Source: Chryseobacterium indologenes
Lineage (GTDB): Bacteria > Bacteroidota > Bacteroidia > Flavobacteriales > Weeksellaceae
Assembly: GCF_001295265.1 (NCBI RefSeq)
Contig: NZ_LJOD01000008.1
Location: 1 to 64,000, forward strand
Length of the DNA stretch: 64,000 nucleotides
Direction: 5' to 3'
Both the position numbers and the translations under genes were made by a program. Of the stretch, positions 17,922 through 25,629 are shown one piece after another (position 1 is the stretch's first letter; each line of letters opens with the position of its first letter). The notes below the pieces were generated by a model. It had not been told where the DNA came from, made no database searches, and saw only the letters and a list, made by a program, of their open reading frames with translations.

Positions 17922-19175
17922 CTATTTAAGATTATTCAATGCGTTTTCCAGCTTCGGAAGCATTACTTTGATCTCATCAATAGCAAGTCCGCCTACGGAA
18001 GCACGGAACCATGGCTCTGATTTCTCTTCTCCGAAAGCCGAGAATGGAACTAATGCTACTCCTGCTTCATTGATCAGATAAAATACAAGATCAGAAGAGT
18101 TTTCAATGACAGATCCGTCCGGTTTTGTTTTCCCAATGTAATCTAATTTAATGGTAAGATAAAGAGCGCCCATCGGTTCAATGCTGTCTACGGTAAGTCC
18201 TTTGGCTTTTAAATCCTGAATTCCACCGTGGAGAACTTTCAGGCTGTCTTCCAGTTTTGCTTTAAAGTCTTCTACGAATACATTTACATTTTCAGGGTTT
18301 TCATAGAATTTTGCGGTAGCTTCCTGCTCTGGTTTTGGAGCCCAGGCTCCAACGTGTGTAAGAAGCGCTTTCATCTTATCAATGATATGCGCAGGACCGA
18401 ATCCCCATCCTACACGTACTCCTGTTGCAGCAAGGCATTTTGAAATTCCGTCGATATATACGGTATATTCTTTCATTTCAGGGAAAAGAGAAACCGGATC
18501 TACGTGCTCTGCCCCAAAAGTAAGGTTAGAGTAAATTTGGTCGTACATCAAGTATAAAGGTTTCTCGTCTGCTCCTCTTTTTTTGTTTTCGGCGATTACC
18601 AGTTCACAGATTTCTGAAAGTTGTTCTCTTGTAAACATGGTCCCTGTAGGGTTTAACGGAGAACAAAGTGCCAGAAGAACTGCTCCATCCAGATGCGGTC
18701 TCAAATCATCCGCAGTCGGAAGGAAATTAGTTTCCGGTTTTGTTTTTACTTCTACGGCATTGGCAGAGGTAAGGTAAGCATAATGGTTGTTATTCCATGA
18801 CGGAGTTGGATATACAACTTTATCACCTTCATCTACAATGGTTTTGTAAACGGCGTAGATCAATGGTCTTGATCCGGCGGTGATGAGGATGTCATTCGGT
18901 GCGTAATCCAGATTCCATCTGCTTTTCAGGTCTTTGGAAACTTCTTTTCTTAAAGATAAAAGTCCGTTGGCAGGCGGATAATTCGTCAGATTATTCTGAT
19001 ACGCTTTCTGAATCTCTTCCTTCAGCAGGGCCGGAATAGGATAGATATTAGAATTCAGGTCACCAATAGTAAGATTGGCTATTTCTGCTCCTTTTGCCTT
19101 TAAATCATTTACTTCATTACCAATTTTTACAATTTCTGAACCAATCAGGTTCGCCGCTAATTTTGAAACTTTCAC
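17922..19175 (-). CDS. PLP-dependent aminotransferase (aspartate aminotransferase-like)
   Basis: 417 residues of the class I/II aminotransferase family. SPLNPTG is at 172-178, D212 and Y215 (YDQIYSN) contact the cofactor, the Schiff-base lysine is K246 in DGISKCLAATGVRVGW, and the C-terminal RASVG arginine binds the substrate carboxylate. NLTIGDLN near the start is the substrate-loop equivalent of the GxPD motif. The natural amino donor is not clear; aspartate or an aromatic amino acid is likely. It is the last gene of a leftward run, 21 bp after a lipoprotein gene. Confidence 0.92.
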   Translation of the reverse strand: MKVSKLAANLIGSEIVKIGNEVNDLKAKGAEIANLTIGDLNSNIYPIPALLKEEIQKAYQNNLTNYPPANGLLSLRKEVSKDLKSRWNLDYAPNDILITAGSRPLIYAVYKTIVDEGDKVVYPTPSWNNNHYAYLTSANAVEVKTKPETNFLPTADDLRPHLDGAVLLALCSPLNPTGTMFTREQLSEICELVIAENKKRGADEKPLYLMYDQIYSNLTFGAEHVDPVSLFPEMKEYTVYIDGISKCLAATGVRVGWGFGPAHIIDKMKALLTHVGAWAPKPEQEATAKFYENPENVNVFVEDFKAKLEDSLKVLHGGIQDLKAKGLTVDSIEPMGALYLTIKLDYIGKTKPDGSVIENSSDLVFYLINEAGVALVPFSAFGEEKSEPWFRASVGGLAIDEIKVMLPKLENALNNLK

Positions 19176-19196
19176 TTTATTTTTATTTAAAATTTA

Positions 19197-20105
19197 CTAA
19201 TATGGTCTTTCTACATTCATTTTCTCATGTATCTGATCTACCGGCATCTGTGCATCAAAAAGGGCCATTAATTCTTTAGCTTTTTTTGCCGTGTTGGAAT
19301 TCGGATATTTTTTTATGATCCTTTTGAATTCCTTTATGTTTTCATCGTATAGTTTTCCGTCTGCGTTTTCGTAGGTCATTGTATTATCCATTCCGAAAAG
19401 GTAGTCGTACAGATAATTATTATAGTCCTGCTTTACTGTTTTTAAAAGTTTACTTTTAGGATATTTGGTTATAAAATTCTCCCAGAATATCAACCTCTCT
19501 CCTAGTTCTTCCCAGGTAATGATCAGCCCGGCATCTGCGGCATAATTGCTTTCGTTTTCTTTTGCAGTCTGCGTGATATATGCCTCATAGTCCGGGGTTA
19601 CTTTTCCTTTAAAAACAGGAGGATAATATCCCGGAACGCTCCAGATCTCGGTAATTCCTTCCCCTACTTCCCTGAACTCCAGACCTGCTTTTTTCAGTTC
19701 AGCGGCTACTTTCTTTACATTATCCGGAAGATCGTAGCGGTCTTTATCAGAGTTATAGTAATTGACATATTTGTCTAAAATATCACTGTGTAAGGTAGTA
19801 AGACATTCCGTATACTTTTCTCTTATTTTAACAAAGTCCTCATACGTTTTGTCATTCTGTTCCGGAGTACCTGCGGTAAGGTCTTTCTCAACTTTAGCCT
19901 GATACCACTGAAGTGCTGTAATATAATCTTCCGTTTTGTGGGAAGGAGAACAGGTTGTATCAACAGGCTTATACTGATCTTCCCGGACTTCGTTTTTAAC
20001 AATTGAATCGTTTACAGGCTTTACATCAGAAACTGCAGCTTCCTTTTTGCAGGAAACTACAGTCACAGACAGTATGCAAACTGTTATAATTTGTTTTATC
20101 ATCAA
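19197..20105 (-). CDS. Helical repeat lipoprotein
   Basis: 302 residues with lipoprotein signal MMIKQIITVCILSVTVVSC then KKE. The mature part is helical and charged. FWENFITKYPKSKLLKTVKQDYNNYLY and EFKRIIKKYPNSNTAKKAKELMALF look like TPR-type (BamD/YbgF-like) helix pairs, in which 'KYP.S' turns are common. A role in the periplasm as a scaffold is possible. Its start is 4 bp after the phosphomutase stop, so it is part of that operon. Confidence 0.75.
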   Translation of the reverse strand: MMIKQIITVCILSVTVVSCKKEAAVSDVKPVNDSIVKNEVREDQYKPVDTTCSPSHKTEDYITALQWYQAKVEKDLTAGTPEQNDKTYEDFVKIREKYTECLTTLHSDILDKYVNYYNSDKDRYDLPDNVKKVAAELKKAGLEFREVGEGITEIWSVPGYYPPVFKGKVTPDYEAYITQTAKENESNYAADAGLIITWEELGERLIFWENFITKYPKSKLLKTVKQDYNNYLYDYLFGMDNTMTYENADGKLYDENIKEFKRIIKKYPNSNTAKKAKELMALFDAQMPVDQIHEKMNVERPY

Positions 20106-20109
20106 TCTG

Positions 20110-21825
20110 TTAATCCAGTTTTAAATCTGTTTTAACGGCTCCGATCTTGGCTTCCAATGATTTTAATTTATCTTTGAAGTCCGCTTCTGAAGCAATAGAA
20201 TCTTTTACCGAAACATAAAATTTAATTTTCGGCTCGGTTCCGGAAGGTCTTACACAAACTTTAGTTCCATCCTGTGTATAGTAAATCAATACATTGGACT
20301 TCGGAATATCGTTCATTACTTTGGTCTCATTTTTAGAAACGCTGAAGCTGGTCTGTTCTTTAAAGTCCTTGACCTCTTCTACCAATGAGCCAGCAAGCTC
20401 TTTCGGTGGGTTTTCACGGAAGTTTTTCATCATATTCTGAATTTCTTCAGCCCCTTCTTTTCCTTTTCTTACGATATTGATCAGTCCTTCATAATACATT
20501 CCCAGATCTTCATAAATCTCGATCATGTACTGATACATTGTTTTTCCGTTGGCTTTACACCAGGCAGCAATTTCACAGGCTAAAAGGATACTTCCGCAAG
20601 AGTCTTTGTCACGGACAAAGTCACCGGTCATGAATCCGAAACTTTCTTCCCCTCCACAAACAAATTTCTGGGTTCCTTCAGCTTCACGGATCATTTTTCC
20701 GATCCATTTGAATCCTGTAAGTCCCACTTTGCATTCAACACCGAACTTCTGGGCAATATCAAAGAAAATATCGGAAGTTACAATGGTAGAACCAATGAAT
20801 TCTTTTCCGGTAATTCTTCCCTGTTTTCTCCACTCGTTCAGAATGTAATACGTAAGGATGGTATTGGTCTGGTTTCCGTTCAGCAGCTGCATTTCACCAT
20901 CAAGATTTCTTACGGCAATACCGAGTCTGTCGCCATCAGGATCTGTCCCGATCACAATATCTGCATTGGTAATTCTTGCAAGATCCATTGCCATTTCCAG
21001 TGCAGCCGGTTCTTCCGGGTTCGGAGAATCTACGGTAGGGAAATTTCCGCTTGGAATCATCTGTTCTCTTACCAGATCAACCTTTTTAAATCCTGCTTTT
21101 TCCAGGGCTTTAGGAATCGTTGTATAGGTTGTTCCGTGAATGGAAGTGAAAACAATGTTCAGATTTTCTTTTCCTACATTCTGATATGTGGAATTTTCGA
21201 TGCAGGCATCAATGTACACATCATCCTGCTCCTCTCCGATCCATTCGATCAGATCATCATTACCGTTGAATTTAATTTCGTCAAATTTCACGGAATATAC
21301 TTCATTGATAATGGCTTCATCATGAGGTGGAACAATTTGTGCCCCATCATTCCAGTATACTTTATACCCGTTATATTCAGGCGGGTTATGAGAAGCCGTC
21401 AGTACAATTCCTCCGTTACATTTTTTATCACGCACGGTAAAGGAAAGCTCCGGAGTCGGTCTGTGATTTTTGAAAAGCAGCACTTTGATTCCGTTTGCTG
21501 TTAAAACATCTGCTACCAGCTTTCCGAATTCTTTTGAATTATTACGCACATCATAGGCAATGGCCACTTTAATTTCTTCTCCTTTAAACTGAGCCAGCAT
21601 ATAATTTGCCAGTCCCTGAGTTGCCTGGCCTAATGTATATTTGTTTAAGCGGTTGGTTCCTACTCCCATAATTCCTCTCATTCCTCCTGTTCCGAATTCA
21701 AGTTCTCTGTAGAAAGAATCTTCCAGGTCTGGAGAATTGCTGTCAATTAACAGCTGTACTGCATCTCTTGTTTCTTTATCGAATGTATCGCTTAACCAAA
21801 GTTTCGCCTTTTCTAGTGTACTCAT
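20110..21825 (-). CDS. Phosphoglucomutase/phosphomannomutase family protein
   Basis: 571 residues, the long form of the alpha-D-phosphohexomutase family. The N-terminal GTGGMRGIMGVGTNRLN is the sugar-phosphate loop start. The active serine is S145 in TASHNPPEYNGYKVYW. The metal loop is GTDPDGDRLGIA, the sugar-binding loop CGGEESFGFM, and the phosphate-binding loop RPSGTEPKIKFY. It swaps phosphate between C1 and C6 of glucose or mannose in the cytoplasm, feeding glycan and storage pathways. It follows the GyrB-like gene by 17 bp. Confidence 0.95.
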   Translation of the reverse strand: MSTLEKAKLWLSDTFDKETRDAVQLLIDSNSPDLEDSFYRELEFGTGGMRGIMGVGTNRLNKYTLGQATQGLANYMLAQFKGEEIKVAIAYDVRNNSKEFGKLVADVLTANGIKVLLFKNHRPTPELSFTVRDKKCNGGIVLTASHNPPEYNGYKVYWNDGAQIVPPHDEAIINEVYSVKFDEIKFNGNDDLIEWIGEEQDDVYIDACIENSTYQNVGKENLNIVFTSIHGTTYTTIPKALEKAGFKKVDLVREQMIPSGNFPTVDSPNPEEPAALEMAMDLARITNADIVIGTDPDGDRLGIAVRNLDGEMQLLNGNQTNTILTYYILNEWRKQGRITGKEFIGSTIVTSDIFFDIAQKFGVECKVGLTGFKWIGKMIREAEGTQKFVCGGEESFGFMTGDFVRDKDSCGSILLACEIAAWCKANGKTMYQYMIEIYEDLGMYYEGLINIVRKGKEGAEEIQNMMKNFRENPPKELAGSLVEEVKDFKEQTSFSVSKNETKVMNDIPKSNVLIYYTQDGTKVCVRPSGTEPKIKFYVSVKDSIASEADFKDKLKSLEAKIGAVKTDLKLD

Positions 21826-21842
21826 ATGTGTATTTCGTTCTT

Positions 21843-22454
21843 TTATAGTTTGTAAAGTTCTATTTTTAAATTGGGTAATTTTTCGCTTAATATATCCAAT
21901 CTATGCTGCAGATCAGTCCATTCAAATTTTAATTCTCCAAAAACTTCGTGGCTCATCCTGAAACTGATTTTTGTAGATTCTTCAGAGATATCATCTGGAG
22001 AAATTTCATTAAAAACCGTAGATCCATTTTCAAAAATGAAATGACCTCGCTGCATATTCCAGTTGGTTTTTAATTCACATCTTTCTGATGCTGCATTGAT
22101 TGTTGCCATTCCTAAAAGACAAAACTCTGCACCAATTTCCAGGTGTTTCTTTTGATTACTGCAAGCCGATATTTTTGTCATGATACATTCTGCAGAGGTA
22201 AGTCCCTGAGATTCTTTCAGTGACATTCCTGCATTGTATTCTATCAATAACAAATTATCATTTATTCCGATGATAATCTTATTGCAATTGTTGTCCAAAT
22301 ATTCATCTACAGCATGGCAAAGCATATCAGCAACAAGAGGATTCAGATTCTTTTTACTGAAGCATTCATAAAAATACATCTGAGGACGCAGCCTCACATG
22401 TTCAGTTAAGTCCAGTGTCCGAATATCGTCTATTGTATATTTTTTGCCTTCCAA
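21843..22454 (-). CDS. GyrB/ParE-like GHKL-fold protein, degenerate ATP site
   Basis: 203 residues that align by eye with the N-terminal ATPase domain of GyrB/ParE. LTEHVRLRPQMYF corresponds to [13 protein letters not shown], and VADMLCHAVDEYLDNNCNKIII to [22 protein letters not shown], even with near-identical numbering. At the ATP site the catalytic Glu is D43 and the Mg-binding Asn is H47, while D50 remains. DNGRGIP has become EYNAGMS. GAEFCLLGMATINAASERCEL matches the GLHGVGASVVNALS region. There is no transducer or TOPRIM part. It probably no longer cleaves ATP and may bind a nucleotide or a partner. Its stop is followed directly by the phosphomutase gene; the upstream DUF2807 gene stops at the base before its start region. 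Confidence 0.72.
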   Translation of the reverse strand: MEGKKYTIDDIRTLDLTEHVRLRPQMYFYECFSKKNLNPLVADMLCHAVDEYLDNNCNKIIIGINDNLLLIEYNAGMSLKESQGLTSAECIMTKISACSNQKKHLEIGAEFCLLGMATINAASERCELKTNWNMQRGHFIFENGSTVFNEISPDDISEESTKISFRMSHEVFGELKFEWTDLQHRLDILSEKLPNLKIELYKL

Positions 22455-23156
22455 TTACTCTAATTTTTTATTTTCCACGCGGGTAGTCTTATCAATCTTA
22501 AATGCCCTGATCGGATTGTTGTAGTAAATAAACTTTGCGGTATTCTGAATATGTCCTTTCAAAGAATCTTTTACATTCACCTCGGCATAGTTTCCGTTTT
22601 TGGAATCAATATTCAGATTGGTAATCTTCCAGTAAGGAGCGATTAAGCTTGCGGTATCGGAAATTTTTATCACCGCTTCCTTAGTCAGACCAAGAAAGTT
22701 GGCCCGGCTTCTGTTCTGCATCTCCACTTCTGCTCTTCTTGTATTCACCGAACCCATAAATGTAGCGTTATTTTTCAGATGAAGTCTGAAATTATCGGTC
22801 TTGATTTCGCTTGAAATATTCATTTCAACAGAGTCTGAAACGGCTACTTTTTCAAGGTTATATTTTGAATATATGGTTACATTATAAAAATCTACCCCTT
22901 TTGTACCTCTTTTCTCTTTGATGGAAAGCGTTTTATCTTTCACATCCACATCTAAATTAGAGGCTACGTTAGGATAGGTTTCTATCTCTACAAAGTTCTT
23001 TGGTCCTCTGGCATAAAATACACGGAATTTCCCTTCAAGATCCAGATTGACAAATTCTGAAACGTCCACATCTTTCTTTTCAATAGTTCCTTTCGGAGAA
23101 ACTTTTCCGCAGGAAACCGCCACAATAAGCAGGGATGTGTACAATATTTTCTTCAT
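22455..23156 (-). CDS. Head GIN domain (DUF2807) lipoprotein
   Basis: 233 residues with lipoprotein signal MKKILYTSLLIVAVSC. The mature part KKDVDVSEFVNLDLEGKFRVFYARGPKNFVEIETYPNV.. is the typical DUF2807 opening (F-x-L-x2-G-x-F-x-V-x3-G). Strands then alternate with N and S turns to form a beta-solenoid adhesin-like body. Family members are periplasmic or surface proteins in Bacteroidota without a clear role. The gene sits between the DUF3667 and GyrB-like genes with spacings of 5 and 0 bp. Confidence 0.85.
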   Translation of the reverse strand: MKKILYTSLLIVAVSCGKVSPKGTIEKKDVDVSEFVNLDLEGKFRVFYARGPKNFVEIETYPNVASNLDVDVKDKTLSIKEKRGTKGVDFYNVTIYSKYNLEKVAVSDSVEMNISSEIKTDNFRLHLKNNATFMGSVNTRRAEVEMQNRSRANFLGLTKEAVIKISDTASLIAPYWKITNLNIDSKNGNYAEVNVKDSLKGHIQNTAKFIYYNNPIRAFKIDKTTRVENKKLE

Positions 23157-23161
23157 ATGTA

Positions 23162-23890
23162 TTAAAATATTCTATATAAAATTATTACAATAACAAGACT
23201 TTCTACTCCCATCAGAACATAAAGAACTGCTGTTCTCCATAGCAGGCCTGGTTTTGAATATGAATTTTTGAAAGCATTCCAATAGGTAACTGCCGGAAAC
23301 AGAATAAAAAGAGCGAATAAAATCTTGTCCAGAACATCAAAAATCTTAGTCACAGGCTTCCACAGCCCGATCAGACTTACAATATCATTTAACAAAAATA
23401 GGATTAAAATTCCTAAAAGGCTTACTGTTCCAATGATAAAATGTTCGGCAATGTTTAATTTTATTCTTTTGAAAAGAAAAAAAGCATTGACAGCCAGCAT
23501 CGGAATGATAATAAAAAGGATTGTTTTGGAATATTTTGAAAAAAATGTTTTTATTTCCGAATCTCCAGCCAGGGTTTCCGGTGGTGCTAATTTTTCATAA
23601 AGATGAAGACCAAGGACGTTGAAACTGAAAAGAATCAACAGCAGTGAAAGAAAATTATAATATCTGATTCTTTTTCCTGAGATATAATCCATTGCTGTTT
23701 TTCCCGGTCTGAATAAAATGTCTTTTGCGGTATTAAAAAAACGGGTCTCTATATGCCAGATTGAACCCAGAATATCACTTTTGATGAGCGTGCGCGGAGT
23801 TATTCTTCCTGTATCTGATTTTTGTCCGCAATGAGGACAGAACTCATCGGAAATTCTGTGTCCGCAGTTCAGGCAGTTTTTTTTACTCAT
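23162..23890 (-). CDS. DUF3667 zinc-ribbon membrane protein
   Basis: 242 residues. The N-terminus MSKKNCLNCGHRISDEFCPHCGQKS is a zinc ribbon with two CxxC pairs. It is followed by the DUF3667 signature (WHIETRFFNTAKDILFRPGKTAMDYISGKRIRYYNF) that leads into about four or five membrane helices. Such proteins are common in Bacteroidota, often near lipoproteins, and have no known function. It is 28 bp downstream of a small lipoprotein gene and 5 bp before the DUF2807 gene, so it belongs to this operon. Confidence 0.9.
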   Translation of the reverse strand: MSKKNCLNCGHRISDEFCPHCGQKSDTGRITPRTLIKSDILGSIWHIETRFFNTAKDILFRPGKTAMDYISGKRIRYYNFLSLLLILFSFNVLGLHLYEKLAPPETLAGDSEIKTFFSKYSKTILFIIIPMLAVNAFFLFKRIKLNIAEHFIIGTVSLLGILILFLLNDIVSLIGLWKPVTKIFDVLDKILFALFILFPAVTYWNAFKNSYSKPGLLWRTAVLYVLMGVESLVIVIILYRIF

Positions 23891-23918
23891 CGTCTATCAG
23901 TTAAATTGGTATTCATTT

Positions 23919-24290
23919 TTATTTTTTCCTGTAAAACCAGGTTTTGGAGCTTCTTTCATCTGACAGGAGCAGATAATTCCTGCTTATATAGGAAACTTTC
24001 ATAGCAAGTGTATCTTTATCTTCACTATACTTCATTTTCAGGACCGCTTTCTTTTTCCGGTAATATCCTTTATTTTCCATAGAGTTAAATACTCCGTTTT
24101 TATGAAAGACCAAAGTTCCGGTTCCTTCTTTAGAATGGTTTTCCTTATTTCTAAGGTTATCTATATGGTTAACTATTCCGTCATAGACTTCGATAAATTC
24201 CCAGTTCCCCACCAGTTCCTTTGTTTTACAGGAAGACAGGAGCAACAGAACAAGGCATGTTAAAAAAATACTGGCCAATTTGATTTTCAT
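23919..24290 (-). CDS. Small lipocalin-like lipoprotein
   Basis: 123 residues: MKIKLASIFLTCLVLLLLSSC lipoprotein signal, then KTKELVGNWEFIEVYDGIVN, a lipocalin-like GxW opening, then strands (TLVFHKNGVFNSMENKGYYRKKKAVLKMKY.., NYLLLSDERSSKTWFYRKK). First gene of the leftward run ending at 17.9 kb. Probably outer-membrane or periplasmic; ligand unknown. Confidence 0.72.
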   Translation of the reverse strand: MKIKLASIFLTCLVLLLLSSCKTKELVGNWEFIEVYDGIVNHIDNLRNKENHSKEGTGTLVFHKNGVFNSMENKGYYRKKKAVLKMKYSEDKDTLAMKVSYISRNYLLLSDERSSKTWFYRKK

Positions 24291-24354
24291 TATCCGTTTT
24301 TTATACCCACAGCAGTATTCTAACTTTGAATGTTACATTTCTACAAATATATAG

Positions 24355-24382
24355 AAAAAGCACCATTTTCAGGTGCCTTTTT
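24355..24382 (-). terminator. Probable terminator downstream of the effector operon
   Basis: AAAAAGCACC-attttca-GGTGCCTTTTT forms a GCACC/GGTGC stem extended by A/T pairs with T-runs on either strand. Positioned 3' of the DUF2931 stump. Confidence 0.55.
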
Positions 24383-24476
24383 ATGTTTTCAAAAATTTAT
24401 GATCGGTATATTTTTTCTTTGTTTTTTTACTGTAACCAATGACTAAAGAAAATGAGATTGGTTTGATCGTAATGGT

Positions 24477-24570
24477 TTATCCTCCCCAGATTTCAACAAT
24501 CTTTATTTTTTTCAGTTCTACTTTCTCACCATCACATTCTGCATAGACCTTAATATCCTTATCATAACAG
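24477..24570 (-). pseudogene. 3' stump of a second DUF2931 gene
   Basis: Immediately after the stop of the intact DUF2931 gene, another frame reads YDKDIKVYAECDGEKVELKK and then IKIVEIWGG and a stop. The intact gene ends EIKVYAECDGEKVELKK, SLVKRIWGG and a stop. Eighteen identical residues in a row, differing tails and no start codon point to a truncated tandem paralogue left by recombination. Confidence 0.75.
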
Positions 24571-25629
24571 TTACCCTCCCCAGATTCTTTTCACCAAAGA
24601 CTTTTTCAATTCTACTTTCTCACCATCACATTCTGCATAGACTTTAATTTCTTTATACATAAATGAAGGTACCAATACAATATCTATAGGTTTTTCAGGG
24701 TGTTTTTGCTTAAAATTTTCAAATATTTTCATTAACTCAGAATCATTAAATTCTATCTCGGCATTATACTTTTGCATCATAAAAATAACATTATATGGTA
24801 TGGCATCCTTTTTATAAACTTCAGCCGCTTTTGCACCTAATAAGTATTCCGATTCTCCATTATAGTTTAATCGATAAATCTGATCAAAATTATCTTTTTC
24901 ATCATAGGGATGAAGTTTGAAACGGTAATTGTATTTTTCTCTGTATTTATCCCATAAACCATATGGAATACCATTTTTCTCAATTGTGGTTTTTATACTG
25001 TCTGCAACATAAAGCTTGAATTTAGCATCAAAAAACTGTGCCTGATCTTCGCCCGGTTTTGGATTAGGTCTGAATTTATCTTTATCTACAAAAGTTTCCT
25101 TAGCCTGCAAACGGCATACCTCTATTCTATGATGATCTCCAGCAAGCCATACTATAACTACACCTCCCGGTGCAGCACCAATTGTTATCTGGTCATAGGT
25201 TCCATCAACCCATGGTATTTCCCCATTTTCAGCTTCTGTTCCTTTAACCTTAAATCCCTTTTGAAAAGCAGCTAAGATCTTATCTTTTGGAAGATCTCCT
25301 TCAACATGATAAAACTTTTTTTCAGCATATGATACATAGGTTAAATTTAAATATGATGGTACAATATTACCTCCTTGGCCTCCTTGTGCCCCATCATACT
25401 GCCATGGCCCATCTTCTGTACCCGCTTTGGGAACTCCACAAATTAATTTTTTCTTTTCATCGGCCAGATAGCCTTCATGTACTTCTGCTGCGTATCCTGT
25501 GGCTGTTGAAAATGTTACGGTATAGGGAAAGTTTTCAGTTGTATTTTTACTCACCATTTTGTTCTCTTTATTACAGCTTTGCAGTAACAATAAGAGACCG
25601 CAAAATAAATTTATTATTATGTTTTTCAT
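24571..25629 (-). CDS. DUF2931 family lipoprotein, probable immunity/accessory protein of the Tle1-like effector
   Basis: 352 residues with lipoprotein signal MKNIIINLFCGLLLLLQSC. The family pattern is seen: VTFSTATGYAAEVHEGYLAD, then a glycine-rich GPWQYDGAQGG segment, SYLNLTYVSYAEKKFYHVEGDLPKDKI, and GAAPGGVVIVWLAGDHHRIEV. DUF2931 lipoproteins in Bacteroidota often come in tandem copies. The start overlaps the stop of the lipase effector by one base (TAATG), so the two are translated together. A periplasmic lipoprotein coupled to a phospholipase effector is the expected form of an immunity protein; that role is inferred from context. Confidence 0.82.
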   Translation of the reverse strand: MKNIIINLFCGLLLLLQSCNKENKMVSKNTTENFPYTVTFSTATGYAAEVHEGYLADEKKKLICGVPKAGTEDGPWQYDGAQGGQGGNIVPSYLNLTYVSYAEKKFYHVEGDLPKDKILAAFQKGFKVKGTEAENGEIPWVDGTYDQITIGAAPGGVVIVWLAGDHHRIEVCRLQAKETFVDKDKFRPNPKPGEDQAQFFDAKFKLYVADSIKTTIEKNGIPYGLWDKYREKYNYRFKLHPYDEKDNFDQIYRLNYNGESEYLLGAKAAEVYKKDAIPYNVIFMMQKYNAEIEFNDSELMKIFENFKQKHPEKPIDIVLVPSFMYKEIKVYAECDGEKVELKKSLVKRIWGG

